DNA of 60,737 nucleotides from Thermoplasmatota archaeon (GCA_023488885.1 JAMDDH010000046.1:1-60737); one strand, 5' to 3'; positions 8,064 through 17,352 are shown, numbered from the stretch's first letter. The notes: generated by a model from the sequence alone, not told the origin. Numbers and translations are program-made.

Positions 8064-9569
8064 ATGATAATTATAGATGGCGAAAACCTGACTCCTGAAA
8101 AAGTTATGGCGGTGGCACGCGATCTGGAAGAGGTCAGCCTTTCCGGCGAAGCTCTGCTGAAGGTTCAGAAATCACGCCAGTCGCTGATGAATCTAGTGAA
8201 TTCCGGCCGAAAAATCTATGGAGTTAACACCGGGTTTGGAAGCCTCCTCAATGTTGCAATTAAGAACGAGGATGTGGTCAGGCTCCAGTCCAATCTTATC
8301 AGGAGCCATGCATCAGGGTTTGGTGAAAGGCTATCCGATATTCATGTCAGGGCAATGATGATCGTCAGGGCAAACAGCCTCTGCAAGGGTTTTTCCGGAG
8401 TGAGACCGGAGTTGATAGAGATGCTGATATTCATGCTGAACCGGAGAATTCATCCGGTCGTTCCGAGATTTGGATCGGTTGGTGCGAGTGGTGATCTCGC
8501 GCCACTGGCTCATGTTGCGCTCGCAATGATGGGAGAGGGATTAGTCACTTCCGGCACGGAAACTAGAGATTCCGGAGAGGTTCTTGCTGAGGCGGGAATT
8601 GGCCCGTTCTCATTCCGGGAAAAAGAGGGTGTTGCATTCATTAACGGAACCTCAACAATATCGGGAATCCTCGCGGTTGAATTTGTAAGGTCCCTGGAAA
8701 TGTTCCAGGATGCATTATCGTCTGCTGCACTGAGTTTTGAGGGATTGAGAGGGACGGATAAGGCATTCACTTCATGGGCCGTGGAGAGCAGGGGACATCC
8801 GGGACAGAAACTCGTGGCAGAAATTTTCAGGAACGCACTGAAAGGAAGCAGGAATATAAAAAACGCAAGCACCGCGAAAGTTCAGGATCCATACACACTT
8901 AGATGCATCCCACAGGTATACGGAGCAGTGCTTGATACCCTTGAGTACGCAAGGAAGGTAATTACGATTGAAATTAACTCCGTGACAGACAATCCGCTCA
9001 TAAACGGAGACGACTATGTCTCTGTGGGAAACTTCCATGGAGAGCCGGTTGCATTTGTCAGCGATTTCCTGGCAATAGCCCTGACAGATCTTGGAAACAT
9101 GATAGAGAGAAGACTCGCCAGGATAACCGATTCAAACCTCAGCGGTCTGCCTGCATTTCTCATACAGAACAGCGGATTCAATTCAGGGTATATGATCCCG
9201 CAGTATACTGCAGCAGCATTATGCAACAGGAATAAGGTCCTGTGCACACCTTCATCGGCGGATTCAATACCTACGTCTGCAAATCAGGAGGATCATGTCA
9301 GCATGGGTACAAACGCGGCAATCAAGCTCATTGAGATAAACGATAATCTTGAAGGCATTGTGGCCATTGAATATTTGCTGGCTTCCCAGGCCATCGAATT
9401 TATCAGGGAGCCTATCTCAGACATATGCAGGAAGCTGCACGGAACCATCAGGGAATCCGTACCGGAATTGCTTGAAGACCGCCCTCCTTCCGTTGATATC
9501 GGGAAAATAGTTGGACTCATGAGAACCGGAATTTTGAGGAAAGATGCTGGCAGGTTTTTCCAAAATTAA
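8064..9569 (+). CDS. hutH: Histidine ammonia-lyase
   Basis: Deaminates L-histidine to urocanate and ammonia, the first step of histidine breakdown. The 501-residue protein has the MIO-forming triad Ala-Ser-Gly (141-143) in GSVGASGDLAPLAH, the YGVNTGFGS loop with Tyr52 and the RSHASG segment. The C-terminal region has TSANQEDHVSMG, which is close to the family's catalytic and binding segment. No other hut gene is nearby. The thrS gene follows 39 nt later with its own promoter dyad. Confidence 0.94.
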   Translation: MIIIDGENLTPEKVMAVARDLEEVSLSGEALLKVQKSRQSLMNLVNSGRKIYGVNTGFGSLLNVAIKNEDVVRLQSNLIRSHASGFGERLSDIHVRAMMIVRANSLCKGFSGVRPELIEMLIFMLNRRIHPVVPRFGSVGASGDLAPLAHVALAMMGEGLVTSGTETRDSGEVLAEAGIGPFSFREKEGVAFINGTSTISGILAVEFVRSLEMFQDALSSAALSFEGLRGTDKAFTSWAVESRGHPGQKLVAEIFRNALKGSRNIKNASTAKVQDPYTLRCIPQVYGAVLDTLEYARKVITIEINSVTDNPLINGDDYVSVGNFHGEPVAFVSDFLAIALTDLGNMIERRLARITDSNLSGLPAFLIQNSGFNSGYMIPQYTAAALCNRNKVLCTPSSADSIPTSANQEDHVSMGTNAAIKLIEINDNLEGIVAIEYLLASQAIEFIREPISDICRKLHGTIRESVPELLEDRPPSVDIGKIVGLMRTGILRKDAGRFFQN

Positions 9570-9580
9570 TTTGTCAACAT

Positions 9581-9596
9581 ATTTATACGTATAAAT
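9581..9596. promoter_or_regulatory. 16-bp perfect palindrome at the thrS promoter
   Basis: ATTTATACGTATAAAT is a perfect 16-bp palindrome, 13-28 nt before the thrS ATG. It contains TTTATA at the TATA-box distance from a leaderless start at 9609. It could be an operator overlapping the TATA box or simply a symmetric TATA element. Confidence 0.55.
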
Positions 9597-9608
9597 TTTA
9601 ACCTCCTG

Positions 9609-11627
9609 ATGCCTCAGACAGAAATTAAACCAATCCTGGCTAAAGCCGGGATAAAATTTGAGGACTCCTTAAAGAATGCCGGAGTCAAGGGAGCCATAGC
9701 GGTACTTGTGGACGGCAGAGAGTTCGACCTGAGCGATGTCCCGGAAAAGGACGCTCTTGTTGAAGCGATTCTGCTGGAGTCCGCCAGAGGCACTAAGATA
9801 CTCAGGCATTCCGCGGCCCATCTTCTGGCGCAGGCGGTCACGGAAATCTTTCCTGATGCCAGGCCGAATGCCGGCCCTCCTACGGATGACGGTTTCTATT
9901 ACGATATCGACATGAAGGCGATAAACCAAGAAGAAATGGAAAGCGTTGAAAAAAGGATGAGGGAGATCGTCTCCAGGAATCTCAAGATACAGAAAGAAGT
10001 CCTGTCCAAACCTGATTTGCTGAAAAAATTCTCACATAATCCATACAAGATCGACAAGATCAATGAGAACGTCCCTGATGGTGGAGCTTCTTCAGTTTAC
10101 GTGCAGGGCGGGTTTGTTGATTTCTGTAAGGGACCGCACGTCCCCTCAACAGGATATATTAAGGCGGTCAAGCTGCTTTCAGTTGCCAGTACACATTATA
10201 AGGCGGATGAAACACGTCCCATGCTCGTCAGGATATACGGAACGGCCTTCCCTGACGATAAGGCCCTGAAGGAATATCTCAGGAACAGGGAGGAAGCCGT
10301 AAAGAGGGACCATAGGAAAATTGCACAGGAGATGGATCTTCTCGTGTTCAATTCGGAACGTGCCCCTGGATTTCCTCTGTATACTCCAAACGGACTCGTG
10401 CTTAAAGAAGAGCTCACAGGATTCATGAGAAAGCTCAACAGGAAACACGGATGGCAGGAAGTCGCCACGCCTCACATTTACAGGGACACAATATGGAAGC
10501 AGTCAGGGCACTATGCCAAATACAAGTCAGACATGTTTCTCTTCACGCTGGAGGACGGGGACAGCTATGGGGTAAAACCTATGAACTGCCCGGGGCACAT
10601 AACAATTTTTGAGCGTGAGCCCAAGAGCTACAGGGAACTTCCTGTGAAATACTGCGAAGCTGGGACGGTTTACAGATACGAGAAATCCGGCGAAGTCGGA
10701 GGCCTTACAAGGCCGAGAATGTTCACAATTGATGATGGGCATGCTTTCCTGAGGCTGGACCAGATTGTCCAGGAGGTCAGGGACATAATGTACATGATCA
10801 AGGAGACGTTTTCCTCCATACTTGGAGAGGCCCAGCTGACATACGATCTGAGTGTCATTGATCGTGATAACCCCGGCAATTATCTCGTAACTTACAAATG
10901 CGCCAGTTGCGGAACCCAGATTGAAACACGCAGGGTGTCAGTGTCAGATGAACTCACTTGCCCTAACTGCTCCTCGACAGATCTGAAACCTGACTTCTCA
11001 ACATGGGACCAGGCGACGGATCAACTGAGGGATGCCCTTGACAGTGAGGGACTGAAGTACACAGAAAATCCCGGAGAGGCTGCGTTCTATGGGCCTAAAA
11101 TTGATGTTCATGTGAAGGACGCACTTGGAAGGATGTGGCAGCTCTCGACAGTGCAGGTGGATTTCTTCATGCCCACAAACTTCGGCCTCTATTATATAAA
11201 CAGCGAAAGCAAGCACGACAGGATAATTATGATACACAGGGCTGTGTTCGGATCATATGAGAGATTCATGGCCATCCTCATAGAGCATTTTGCGGGAAAA
11301 TTCCCGACATGGCTGGCACCTCTCCAGACTTATATTGTTCCGGTCAGCGAGAAATTCAATGATTACGCCCAGAAGATCCATGCAAAGCTCATCGATGAAG
11401 GGATCAGGGCACAGATAGACCTGGGTTCTGAAACAATGAACAAGAAGATAAAGACCATAAGAAAGATGCGACCTTCATACATCCTTGTTGTGGGGGAGAA
11501 GGAACAGAATGACGGGACGGTATCTGTCAGGAACAGGTCCGACAGGCAGTCGGTCATGCCCGCTGATGAGTTCCTCAGAAAACTGAAAGATGAGATTAAA
11601 TCCTACAGGCTGGATCAATCCATCTGA
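9609..11627 (+). CDS. thrS: Threonyl-tRNA synthetase, bacterial type, with extra zinc ribbon
   Basis: Charges tRNA-Thr. Domain order: TGS-like (about 20-60), bacterial-type editing domain with His67/His71 and the Cys173-x3-His177 pair, class II core, and anticodon-binding domain (about 565-670). The active-site zinc ligands appear as Cys327 (MNCPGH), His378 (DDGHAF) and the His of MIHRAVFGS. The core also holds a four-Cys zinc ribbon (Cys431, 434, 451, 454) where bacterial enzymes carry the short STRPEK-type segment. This is not the archaeal ThrRS with a D-aminoacyl deacylase-like editing domain, so it was probably acquired from bacteria. Confidence 0.95.
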   Translation: MPQTEIKPILAKAGIKFEDSLKNAGVKGAIAVLVDGREFDLSDVPEKDALVEAILLESARGTKILRHSAAHLLAQAVTEIFPDARPNAGPPTDDGFYYDIDMKAINQEEMESVEKRMREIVSRNLKIQKEVLSKPDLLKKFSHNPYKIDKINENVPDGGASSVYVQGGFVDFCKGPHVPSTGYIKAVKLLSVASTHYKADETRPMLVRIYGTAFPDDKALKEYLRNREEAVKRDHRKIAQEMDLLVFNSERAPGFPLYTPNGLVLKEELTGFMRKLNRKHGWQEVATPHIYRDTIWKQSGHYAKYKSDMFLFTLEDGDSYGVKPMNCPGHITIFEREPKSYRELPVKYCEAGTVYRYEKSGEVGGLTRPRMFTIDDGHAFLRLDQIVQEVRDIMYMIKETFSSILGEAQLTYDLSVIDRDNPGNYLVTYKCASCGTQIETRRVSVSDELTCPNCSSTDLKPDFSTWDQATDQLRDALDSEGLKYTENPGEAAFYGPKIDVHVKDALGRMWQLSTVQVDFFMPTNFGLYYINSESKHDRIIMIHRAVFGSYERFMAILIEHFAGKFPTWLAPLQTYIVPVSEKFNDYAQKIHAKLIDEGIRAQIDLGSETMNKKIKTIRKMRPSYILVVGEKEQNDGTVSVRNRSDRQSVMPADEFLRKLKDEIKSYRLDQSI

Positions 11628-11783
11628 TCATTTCTTGACGTAACAGACTGCGTACATATCTCCGTCGAAAAATACCTGCCTTTCCGGATGATGCTTTCTG
11701 TATTCATCCATGTATTTTATTACGTCGTTGAGGGTTGTGCTGGAACCCTTTTCAAATTTGTGCACAATTACGGTTTTCGGCAA
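11628..11783 (-). CDS. Small 51-residue protein of unknown function
   Basis: A short frame convergent with thrS; the two stop codons are directly adjacent. It starts at TTG and has balanced, protein-like composition: an N-terminal KTVIVHKF strand, a helix with VIKYMDEYRKHHPE, then a VFFDGDMYAVCYVKK beta hairpin that ends the protein. An in-frame stop lies just upstream of the TTG, and a TATA-like TTTATTATA is about 25 nt before it (about 11806-11814), fitting a leaderless mRNA. Family not recognised. Confidence 0.6.
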   Translation of the reverse strand: MPKTVIVHKFEKGSSTTLNDVIKYMDEYRKHHPERQVFFDGDMYAVCYVKK

Positions 11784-11883
11784 GTCTGGTAAAAATCAAA
11801 GGCGAATATAATAAATGTATGGGTGAGGCGATTTCGAACCCCCTGTCCCGTTTGAAAGTCTTCTTCCCTGATCTCTTCCAAAA

Positions 11884-12942
11884 CTATTTCTTTGCGGCAG
11901 CTGCAGGACTTTTCTTCTTTTCCCTTATGGAATTAATGAGAGCAGGAATAGCCTCGTACAGGTCTGCGTTAATGACGTAGTCTGAATATTTTAATATCTC
12001 TGCACCGGGATCTGTATTTATCGAGAGAATGGTTTCACTGTTCTTCATCCCCATTATGTGCTGTATTTTCCCCGATATGCCCGCTGCAATGTATAGCCTC
12101 GGACGCACGGTCTGTCCAGTTTGCCCGACCTGATGATCCCTTGTGATCCATCCCATGTCAACAGCGGGCCTGCTTGAACCAACAACTCCTCCAATTTCAC
12201 CTGCCAGTTCCTTGAGGATACCGAAGCCTTCCGGTTTGCCAAGTCCCATCCCTCCGGAAACCACAACCTTTGAATCAGTTAGGTCCACTGTGTTTTTCTT
12301 TCTGAATTCCAGCACTTCCTTCTTGAGAAGCGACGGGTCAATATTTGCTTTCTTGATCCTTATTTCTCCTTTTGGTGACTTAACCTTTTCCGGCACCGGG
12401 AATATACCTGGTCTTGCAGTAGCCATCTGGGGCCTGTGCTTTTTGCAGAGAATTTCAGCAAGCATGCTCTCCCCGTATGTGGGTCGGTTTGCCGATAAAA
12501 TTCTTGTGTCCTGTTCAATATCCAGTTCCGTGCAGTCAGCAGTGACACCTGCTTCACAACTCACCGCAATTCTCGAAGCCAGATCGCGTCCATTTCTTGT
12601 AGCCGGTATTAGGAATATGTTGGGCTTCTCTTCTTTCACAAAATCAGATATTATTCGCGAGTATGGCAGTGTCCTGTAAGTGCCCAGGTCAGGTGACTCC
12701 GCTCCAAGGATAACGTCACAGCCATAAGAGGCTGCCTCATCGGCTTCCTTCTTTATATCTTTGCCAAGTAATACACAATAGAGTTTTTCTCCAACCTTAT
12801 CTGCGATCTTCTTTCCAACCCCTATCATTTCCAGCGCCGGCTTGATAAGCTTATCCTCCCTTGTCTCGAGGAATACGAATACATTCCTGTACTCGTCTGG
12901 CTTAGCTGCTGGAGTTGCAAATTTAATGCCGGCCATCTTCAC
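11884..12942 (-). CDS. etfA/fixB: Electron transfer flavoprotein alpha subunit
   Basis: Binds FAD and passes electrons from acyl-CoA or similar dehydrogenases to the Fix quinone oxidoreductase. The C-terminal FAD domain shows the family signature: VVSGGMGLGKPEGFG, GSSRPAVDMGW, QVGQTGQTVRPRLYIAAGISG and INTDPGAEI. The N-terminal domain (about 1-200) is the usual ETF-alpha Rossmann-like domain. Overlaps etfB by 4 nt. The C terminus ends in a Lys/Ala-rich tail. Confidence 0.95.
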   Translation of the reverse strand: MKMAGIKFATPAAKPDEYRNVFVFLETREDKLIKPALEMIGVGKKIADKVGEKLYCVLLGKDIKKEADEAASYGCDVILGAESPDLGTYRTLPYSRIISDFVKEEKPNIFLIPATRNGRDLASRIAVSCEAGVTADCTELDIEQDTRILSANRPTYGESMLAEILCKKHRPQMATARPGIFPVPEKVKSPKGEIRIKKANIDPSLLKKEVLEFRKKNTVDLTDSKVVVSGGMGLGKPEGFGILKELAGEIGGVVGSSRPAVDMGWITRDHQVGQTGQTVRPRLYIAAGISGKIQHIMGMKNSETILSINTDPGAEILKYSDYVINADLYEAIPALINSIREKKKSPAAAAKK

Positions 12943-13736
12943 TCCTCCTCCAGTTTGAGTATATTCTTCTCATAAAGCTCATCCACCAGTTCTTTAATAT
13001 TTCTCACTTCTATTTTCTTTGCAGCCCGTTCCTTTTCCCTGATTGGATTCATTTTCCTGACTATTGTTGGAGATCCCCTGACGCCAACCCATTCAGGCTG
13101 GAGCCCTATCTTGTCATGGTCCCACATCTCGATCCCTTTTCTGGTGGCATCTATCTTCCTTCTAAGCGTCTGCATCCTTGGAGTGTTGGAATTCAGTAAA
13201 ACTGTTACCAGTACGGGCAGGGGGACTTTGACAATCTCTGTCCCGCCTTCCAGTTCTCTATCAGCGATAACATGTCCATCTTCATATTCCACATTGCTTG
13301 CATATGTTATCTGGTCTATGTCCAGAAACTCAGCAACACCTGGACCAACATGTCCGGTACTTGAATCTGAGGACTCCTCTCCGGCGAATATTATGTCAAA
13401 CTTGCCTATCTTTGAAATGGTGGCGGCAATAGTTAATCCGGTTGGATAGGTATCTGCTCCGCCAAAAAACCTGTCCGACGCAAGTATTGCCCTGTCCGCA
13501 CCTCTTGCAAGGCATTCAATCATCGTGGTTTCAGCCTGCGGGGGACCCATTGAAACTACAGTAACGTTTGCGCCGGTCTTGTCCTTTATTCTTAAGGCGG
13601 CTTCAAGAGCGTTTTCGTCTGCACTGTTGGTAACGTTTCTTGTAAGGCTTCTATTCAGATTCATTGTGACCGGGTCAATGACAACCTCTTGTTTGTCGGG
13701 GACCTGCTTCACCATAACAATTATTTCTAAAGTCAT
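12939..13736 (-). CDS. etfB/fixA: Electron transfer flavoprotein beta subunit
   Basis: Partner of the alpha subunit. It starts with VMVKQVPDKQEVVIDP and has the adenine-nucleotide-binding region GADRAILASDRFFGGADTYPTG and FAGEESSDSSTGHVGPGVAEFL, typical of ETF-beta. 265 residues, normal length. It lies 6 nt after the fixX-like gene, inside the fixCXAB operon. Confidence 0.95.
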   Translation of the reverse strand: MTLEIIVMVKQVPDKQEVVIDPVTMNLNRSLTRNVTNSADENALEAALRIKDKTGANVTVVSMGPPQAETTMIECLARGADRAILASDRFFGGADTYPTGLTIAATISKIGKFDIIFAGEESSDSSTGHVGPGVAEFLDIDQITYASNVEYEDGHVIADRELEGGTEIVKVPLPVLVTVLLNSNTPRMQTLRRKIDATRKGIEMWDHDKIGLQPEWVGVRGSPTIVRKMNPIREKERAAKKIEVRNIKELVDELYEKNILKLEEE

Positions 13737-13742
13737 CTCTGT

Positions 13743-14015
13743 TCACCCGAATTTATACTTTATACCATGGGCACCCTTTGGGTTTGTCCAGGTAACGCTG
13801 TCATGCGCACAAGCAACTACGCAAGTTCCACATTCCACGCAATCCTCGTATTTGAAATTCAGTTTCCCCTCAATCAGCGTATAACATTTGGCAGGACAGG
13901 CGAAAGTGCAGAAATGATCAGGGCAGGTTTCACAAATATCTGGTTTAACTGTAATGTGCGCATAGGATTTGTCGGTTTTATAATTAAGCAGAGATAATCT
14001 GTCTTCGATTTTCAT
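13743..14015 (-). CDS. fixX: Ferredoxin-like protein FixX
   Basis: 90-residue ferredoxin of the ETF-quinone oxidoreductase system. Cysteines occur as CETCPDHFCTFACPAKC (N-terminal, irregular) and CVECGTCVVAC, so one [4Fe-4S] cluster of the FixX type is expected, with the first motif partly modified. It supplies the cluster that is part of the same polypeptide in mitochondrial ETF-QO. A strong GGAGG at the end of fixC precedes its ATG. Confidence 0.92.
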   Translation of the reverse strand: MKIEDRLSLLNYKTDKSYAHITVKPDICETCPDHFCTFACPAKCYTLIEGKLNFKYEDCVECGTCVVACAHDSVTWTNPKGAHGIKYKFG

Positions 14016-14016
14016 T

Positions 14017-15309
14017 CTACATCCTCCTCATCATTCTGTAAGCGTCCATCAGACTGGATACCCTTAGCATATCATTCTGGGATAATGCGTCAAGCAGCAT
14101 TCTCGTCATGTGTTTCTTCGGCCTGCCTTCCTCCATGAAGAGACCCATCATCAGCGATTCCAGCATAGCCGGGATCTTTTTGTGGACAAAAGGACTCCAT
14201 GTCACATCCCCTATACCTTTGAAAGAGCGCATATCCTTCATGACGTAAGAACCTTCCAACCTGTCCTGATACGATTTGAGCGCATTTTCAGTGAAATTTT
14301 TCTTGTCATATGCCGCTGCAAACGTATCGGCAGCGGCTATTCCTGAATCAATTGCATAATTCATGCCCTGCAAGACAAGGCCATTACTGAATGAGAAACC
14401 TGCAGAGTCGCCAGCAATCATGTACCCGTTTCCATACAGTTTTGGGATTGAACTGAACCCCCCTTCCTGTACCATGTGAGCACTATATTCCTGCATTTCT
14501 CCACCCTGCAGGAGTGGAGCTATGTACGGGTGGGCAGTAAATTCCTCAATCATGTCATAGGTGTGGGTAGCATCGTTTTTCCTGAGGTGGGACATCGATA
14601 CGACGATCCCGACCGATATGCTATCCTTATTTGTGTAAAGAAAACCGCCTGCCTCAACGCCCCCCTTAAGGTATCCCAGGACATATTCGCATGCAAATCC
14701 GGCACCACTCTTCAGGTGGAATCTTTCATTTATAGTATTTTCCGGAAGTTTTATGACTTCCTTGACTCCTATTGCAACATCATGATCAGTTAGTGGTTTG
14801 CGCAACCCGGAATTTATGGCAACACGGGGATTTGCTCCCTCACAAAGTATTACTGTGTCGGAAGTTATTACGTCTCCATCCTGCTCAATACCGGTGACTT
14901 TTCCATTTTCTATGTGAAGCTTTTCAACCGTGATTCCGTTTATAACCATTGCGCCAGCTTCCTTTGCCTTTCTAGCCAGCCACTGATCCAGCCTTGCCCT
15001 GAGAACCGTATAACCTGTTTTTTTCTGTTCAAGCTTCTTTGAACTGAAATCTATACCTATTTTAGAATCCTGAGTCAGGAAAGCCACAGACTTTGTGTCT
15101 ACAAATCTTTCAACCGGAGCACTCTTTTCCCAATCAGGTATGATCGCTGAAAGTCCATTGCCCCATAATACCCCGCCGGATACATTTTTGCTTCCAGGTG
15201 GATCGGATTTCTCAACAAGAAGAACATTTTTTTTGGAAGATGCGAGTCTAATAGCCGCTGATGCCCCAGCCGGACCTGCGCCGACCACGATAGCGTCAAA
15301 TTCGCTCAT
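14017..15309 (-). CDS. fixC: ETF-quinone oxidoreductase FixC
   Basis: FAD-dependent membrane-associated oxidoreductase that moves electrons from ETF to the quinone pool. The N terminus has the dinucleotide fold (VVGAGPAGASAA), then SGGVLWG, and a later MIAGDSAGFSFSNGL FAD segment. I chose ATG 15309 (430 residues) because homologues start a few residues before the GxGxxG. The open frame upstream lacks conserved features. A TATA box (AATTATAAG, minus strand, about 15331-15339) sits 26 nt before this ATG, so the mRNA is probably leaderless. Confidence 0.93.
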   Translation of the reverse strand: MSEFDAIVVGAGPAGASAAIRLASSKKNVLLVEKSDPPGSKNVSGGVLWGNGLSAIIPDWEKSAPVERFVDTKSVAFLTQDSKIGIDFSSKKLEQKKTGYTVLRARLDQWLARKAKEAGAMVINGITVEKLHIENGKVTGIEQDGDVITSDTVILCEGANPRVAINSGLRKPLTDHDVAIGVKEVIKLPENTINERFHLKSGAGFACEYVLGYLKGGVEAGGFLYTNKDSISVGIVVSMSHLRKNDATHTYDMIEEFTAHPYIAPLLQGGEMQEYSAHMVQEGGFSSIPKLYGNGYMIAGDSAGFSFSNGLVLQGMNYAIDSGIAAADTFAAAYDKKNFTENALKSYQDRLEGSYVMKDMRSFKGIGDVTWSPFVHKKIPAMLESLMMGLFMEEGRPKKHMTRMLLDALSQNDMLRVSSLMDAYRMMRRM

Positions 15310-15330
15310 GCGCCACGGATTGAAAGATAA

Positions 15331-15339
15331 CTTATAATT
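15331..15339 (-). promoter_or_regulatory. TATA box of fixCXAB
   Basis: AATTATAAG read on the minus strand, centred 26 nt upstream of the fixC ATG. The spacing supports both this start codon and leaderless transcription of the four-gene operon. Confidence 0.55.
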
Positions 15340-15420
15340 CTTTTCTTGAGATTGAAGTAGAGCCCAGATTTTACTGAATTGACTGACCAATTTACCGGAA
15401 CTTCGCGGATCAAATGATGC

Positions 15421-16119
15421 TTGAATGAAAATAAAATATCCCACATTTGGCTAAGGGATCATTTGAATCTTTCAATTTCAGGGTTGTACAATAAGCTCTA
15501 TGAATATTTTGGAGAAACAGGCTGGTGGCCTGCTGAAACTAGGGATGAGGTTGTCATCGGTGCAATATTGACACAGAACACTTCCTGGTCAAACGTCGAA
15601 AAAGCCCTCTTCGAGATGAAAAGAAACGGAGTGAGAACCCTTGAGGATATCGCTTCACTCCCTGTGGAACAGCTCGCCACATACATAAGGAGCTCCGGAT
15701 TTTATAACCAAAAATCACGAAGACTTCATAACCTCGCGACCAAGATTCTTGAAAAATACGGGAAGCTCGATTTCATGTCAGTGGAATCCATGACAGACCT
15801 TGAGAATTTTCTGCTCCCGATCAATGGTATCGGGCAGGAGACCATGGATTCCGTCCTGCTTTATGCTCTTGATAAACCTGCTTTTGCAGTGGATAAATAT
15901 ACAATTAGAATCTTCGGAAGAACTGGGATAATAGATGACCCAACGCTATATTCTGTAAAAAATGCTGTCAACAAAGACCTCGGGAATGATGTCCCGATGC
16001 TGAAGAACTTCCATGGAATGCTTGTATATCTTGCCAAGGACTTCTGTAAAACGAAACCAAAATGCGATGAATGTCCGGTCCGAAACGATTGCGCTTATTA
16101 TAAGGCGAACAGGAAATAA
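15421..16119 (+). CDS. HhH-GPD DNA glycosylase with iron-sulfur cluster (MagIII/EndoIII-related)
   Basis: Base-excision repair glycosylase. ILTQNTSWSNVEKAL matches the start of the HhH-GPD core. The hairpin is NGIGQETMDSVL, and the catalytic Asp is in FAVDKYTIRIFG. The C terminus has C-x6-C-x2-C-x5-C (CKTKPKCDECPVRNDC), a [4Fe-4S] loop. The Lys that gives endonuclease III its lyase activity is replaced at GIGQET, so this should be a monofunctional glycosylase such as the 3-methyladenine type. The start is uncertain: TTG 15421, or a later TTG (about 15463) preceded by AAGG. Confidence 0.85.
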   Translation: MNENKISHIWLRDHLNLSISGLYNKLYEYFGETGWWPAETRDEVVIGAILTQNTSWSNVEKALFEMKRNGVRTLEDIASLPVEQLATYIRSSGFYNQKSRRLHNLATKILEKYGKLDFMSVESMTDLENFLLPINGIGQETMDSVLLYALDKPAFAVDKYTIRIFGRTGIIDDPTLYSVKNAVNKDLGNDVPMLKNFHGMLVYLAKDFCKTKPKCDECPVRNDCAYYKANRK

Positions 16120-16122
16120 GAC

Positions 16123-17352
16123 TTACCCGAACGCAATTATGTTTCCGTAGCCGATGAGTCTCCACCTGTTGGAAATTCTCCGTCCGATTGCTATTCTTTC
16201 CCCTTCGTATGCTGCAACCGGATATTTCAGGTTAACTTCCACCTTGTTGTCGCGAACGTTGGAAACGACGCCCACAGTGTTTGATGTACCTACAGTCAGC
16301 ATGAGATTTTCCTTGTTCCTTACAGGTTCAACCTTCTGTTCCTCCTGAAAACCGACTACTCTCTTGAGAAGATTTGAATCCAGGGTAAGGCTGAATATTG
16401 TAGGCGGTACTTTTCCAGTTCTACCAACTATTCTGCCAGTAAAAGAGTCTCCCTTTGTCATATAGGGGTCAAGCTTGGTACCTATCGCAGCGAGTCCACC
16501 AGGTCTGATTGTTTCGTAAGTATTCTTACCAGCCATCAATGCAGTAACTGTGGTAATTACGTTGTCCCAGACCTGTTTTCCGCCACGGCTGGTCTGAAGA
16601 CCTGGGACTATCTCAATTTCATCTCCCAGCGAAAGTTCCCCTGCGATGAGCGAACCACCAAGTACACCGCCCTTCAAATTTTCTGGCTTTATACCAGGTT
16701 TGTTTACGTCGAATGAACGTGCAACATACATTCGTGGATCTATTCCCGGAATGATCTCTGGATCAGGTATCCGGTCATTTATCGCCTTCAGCAGGGTGTC
16801 TATGTTAGAATTATGATAAGCACTGACAGGAATAATAGGCGAGTTTTCGGCTACGCTTCCTTTGAGGAAATCTTTGATCTCTTTGTAGCTGGCAAGAGCC
16901 CTTTCCTTGGTTACGAGATCAATTTTGTTCTGTACCACTATAATATTCTTGATGCCCATTATTTCAAGGGCTATGAGATGTTCCCTTGTCTGGGGCTGCG
17001 GGCATTTTTCATTTGCGGCCACTACAAGGAGTGCTCCGTTCATTATGGAGGAACCGGACAACATTGTTGCCATCAGTGTTTCATGTCCTGGTGCATCAAC
17101 GAATGAAATGACTCTGCTCAGTTCACAGCTCTCATTCACTTTCTCCCTGGAATAAAATTCTTCTCCATCCTCCCTGATACAGCGATAAATTGGAGTATCA
17201 GCGTATCCGAGCTTAATTGAAATACCTCGCTTGATTTCTTCGGAATGTATATCAGTTTTTGTTCCAGTCAGAGCCTTGGTAAGCGTACTTTTGCCATGAT
17301 CAACATGGCCTACCATTCCGATGTTCACAGAGGGTTGTGGAAGCCTTACCAT
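16123..17352 (-). CDS. eif2g: Translation initiation factor aIF2 gamma subunit
   Basis: GTPase that brings Met-tRNAi to the ribosome. G1 is GHVDHGKST, G3 is VDAPGHE, G4 is VQNKIDL; domains II and III follow. I chose ATG 17352 (MVRLPQPSVNIGM) because it follows GGAG at good spacing inside the end of rps6e. The zinc-knuckle region retains only two isolated cysteines (about 49 and 66) instead of four, so zinc binding is probably lost. Cotranscribed with rps6e. Confidence 0.95.
   Translation of the reverse strand: MVRLPQPSVNIGMVGHVDHGKSTLTKALTGTKTDIHSEEIKRGISIKLGYADTPIYRCIREDGEEFYSREKVNESCELSRVISFVDAPGHETLMATMLSGSSIMNGALLVVAANEKCPQPQTREHLIALEIMGIKNIIVVQNKIDLVTKERALASYKEIKDFLKGSVAENSPIIPVSAYHNSNIDTLLKAINDRIPDPEIIPGIDPRMYVARSFDVNKPGIKPENLKGGVLGGSLIAGELSLGDEIEIVPGLQTSRGGKQVWDNVITTVTALMAGKNTYETIRPGGLAAIGTKLDPYMTKGDSFTGRIVGRTGKVPPTIFSLTLDSNLLKRVVGFQEEQKVEPVRNKENLMLTVGTSNTVGVVSNVRDNKVEVNLKYPVAAYEGERIAIGRRISNRWRLIGYGNIIAFG

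Noticed and set aside
8331-9520. Several minus-strand open frames inside hutH.
   Set aside because: They lie fully opposite a well-conserved gene and have shadow-like composition; no promoter or family match.
9614-11557. Minus-strand open frames opposite thrS.
   Set aside because: Complement of a conserved gene; none has motifs or a start signal.
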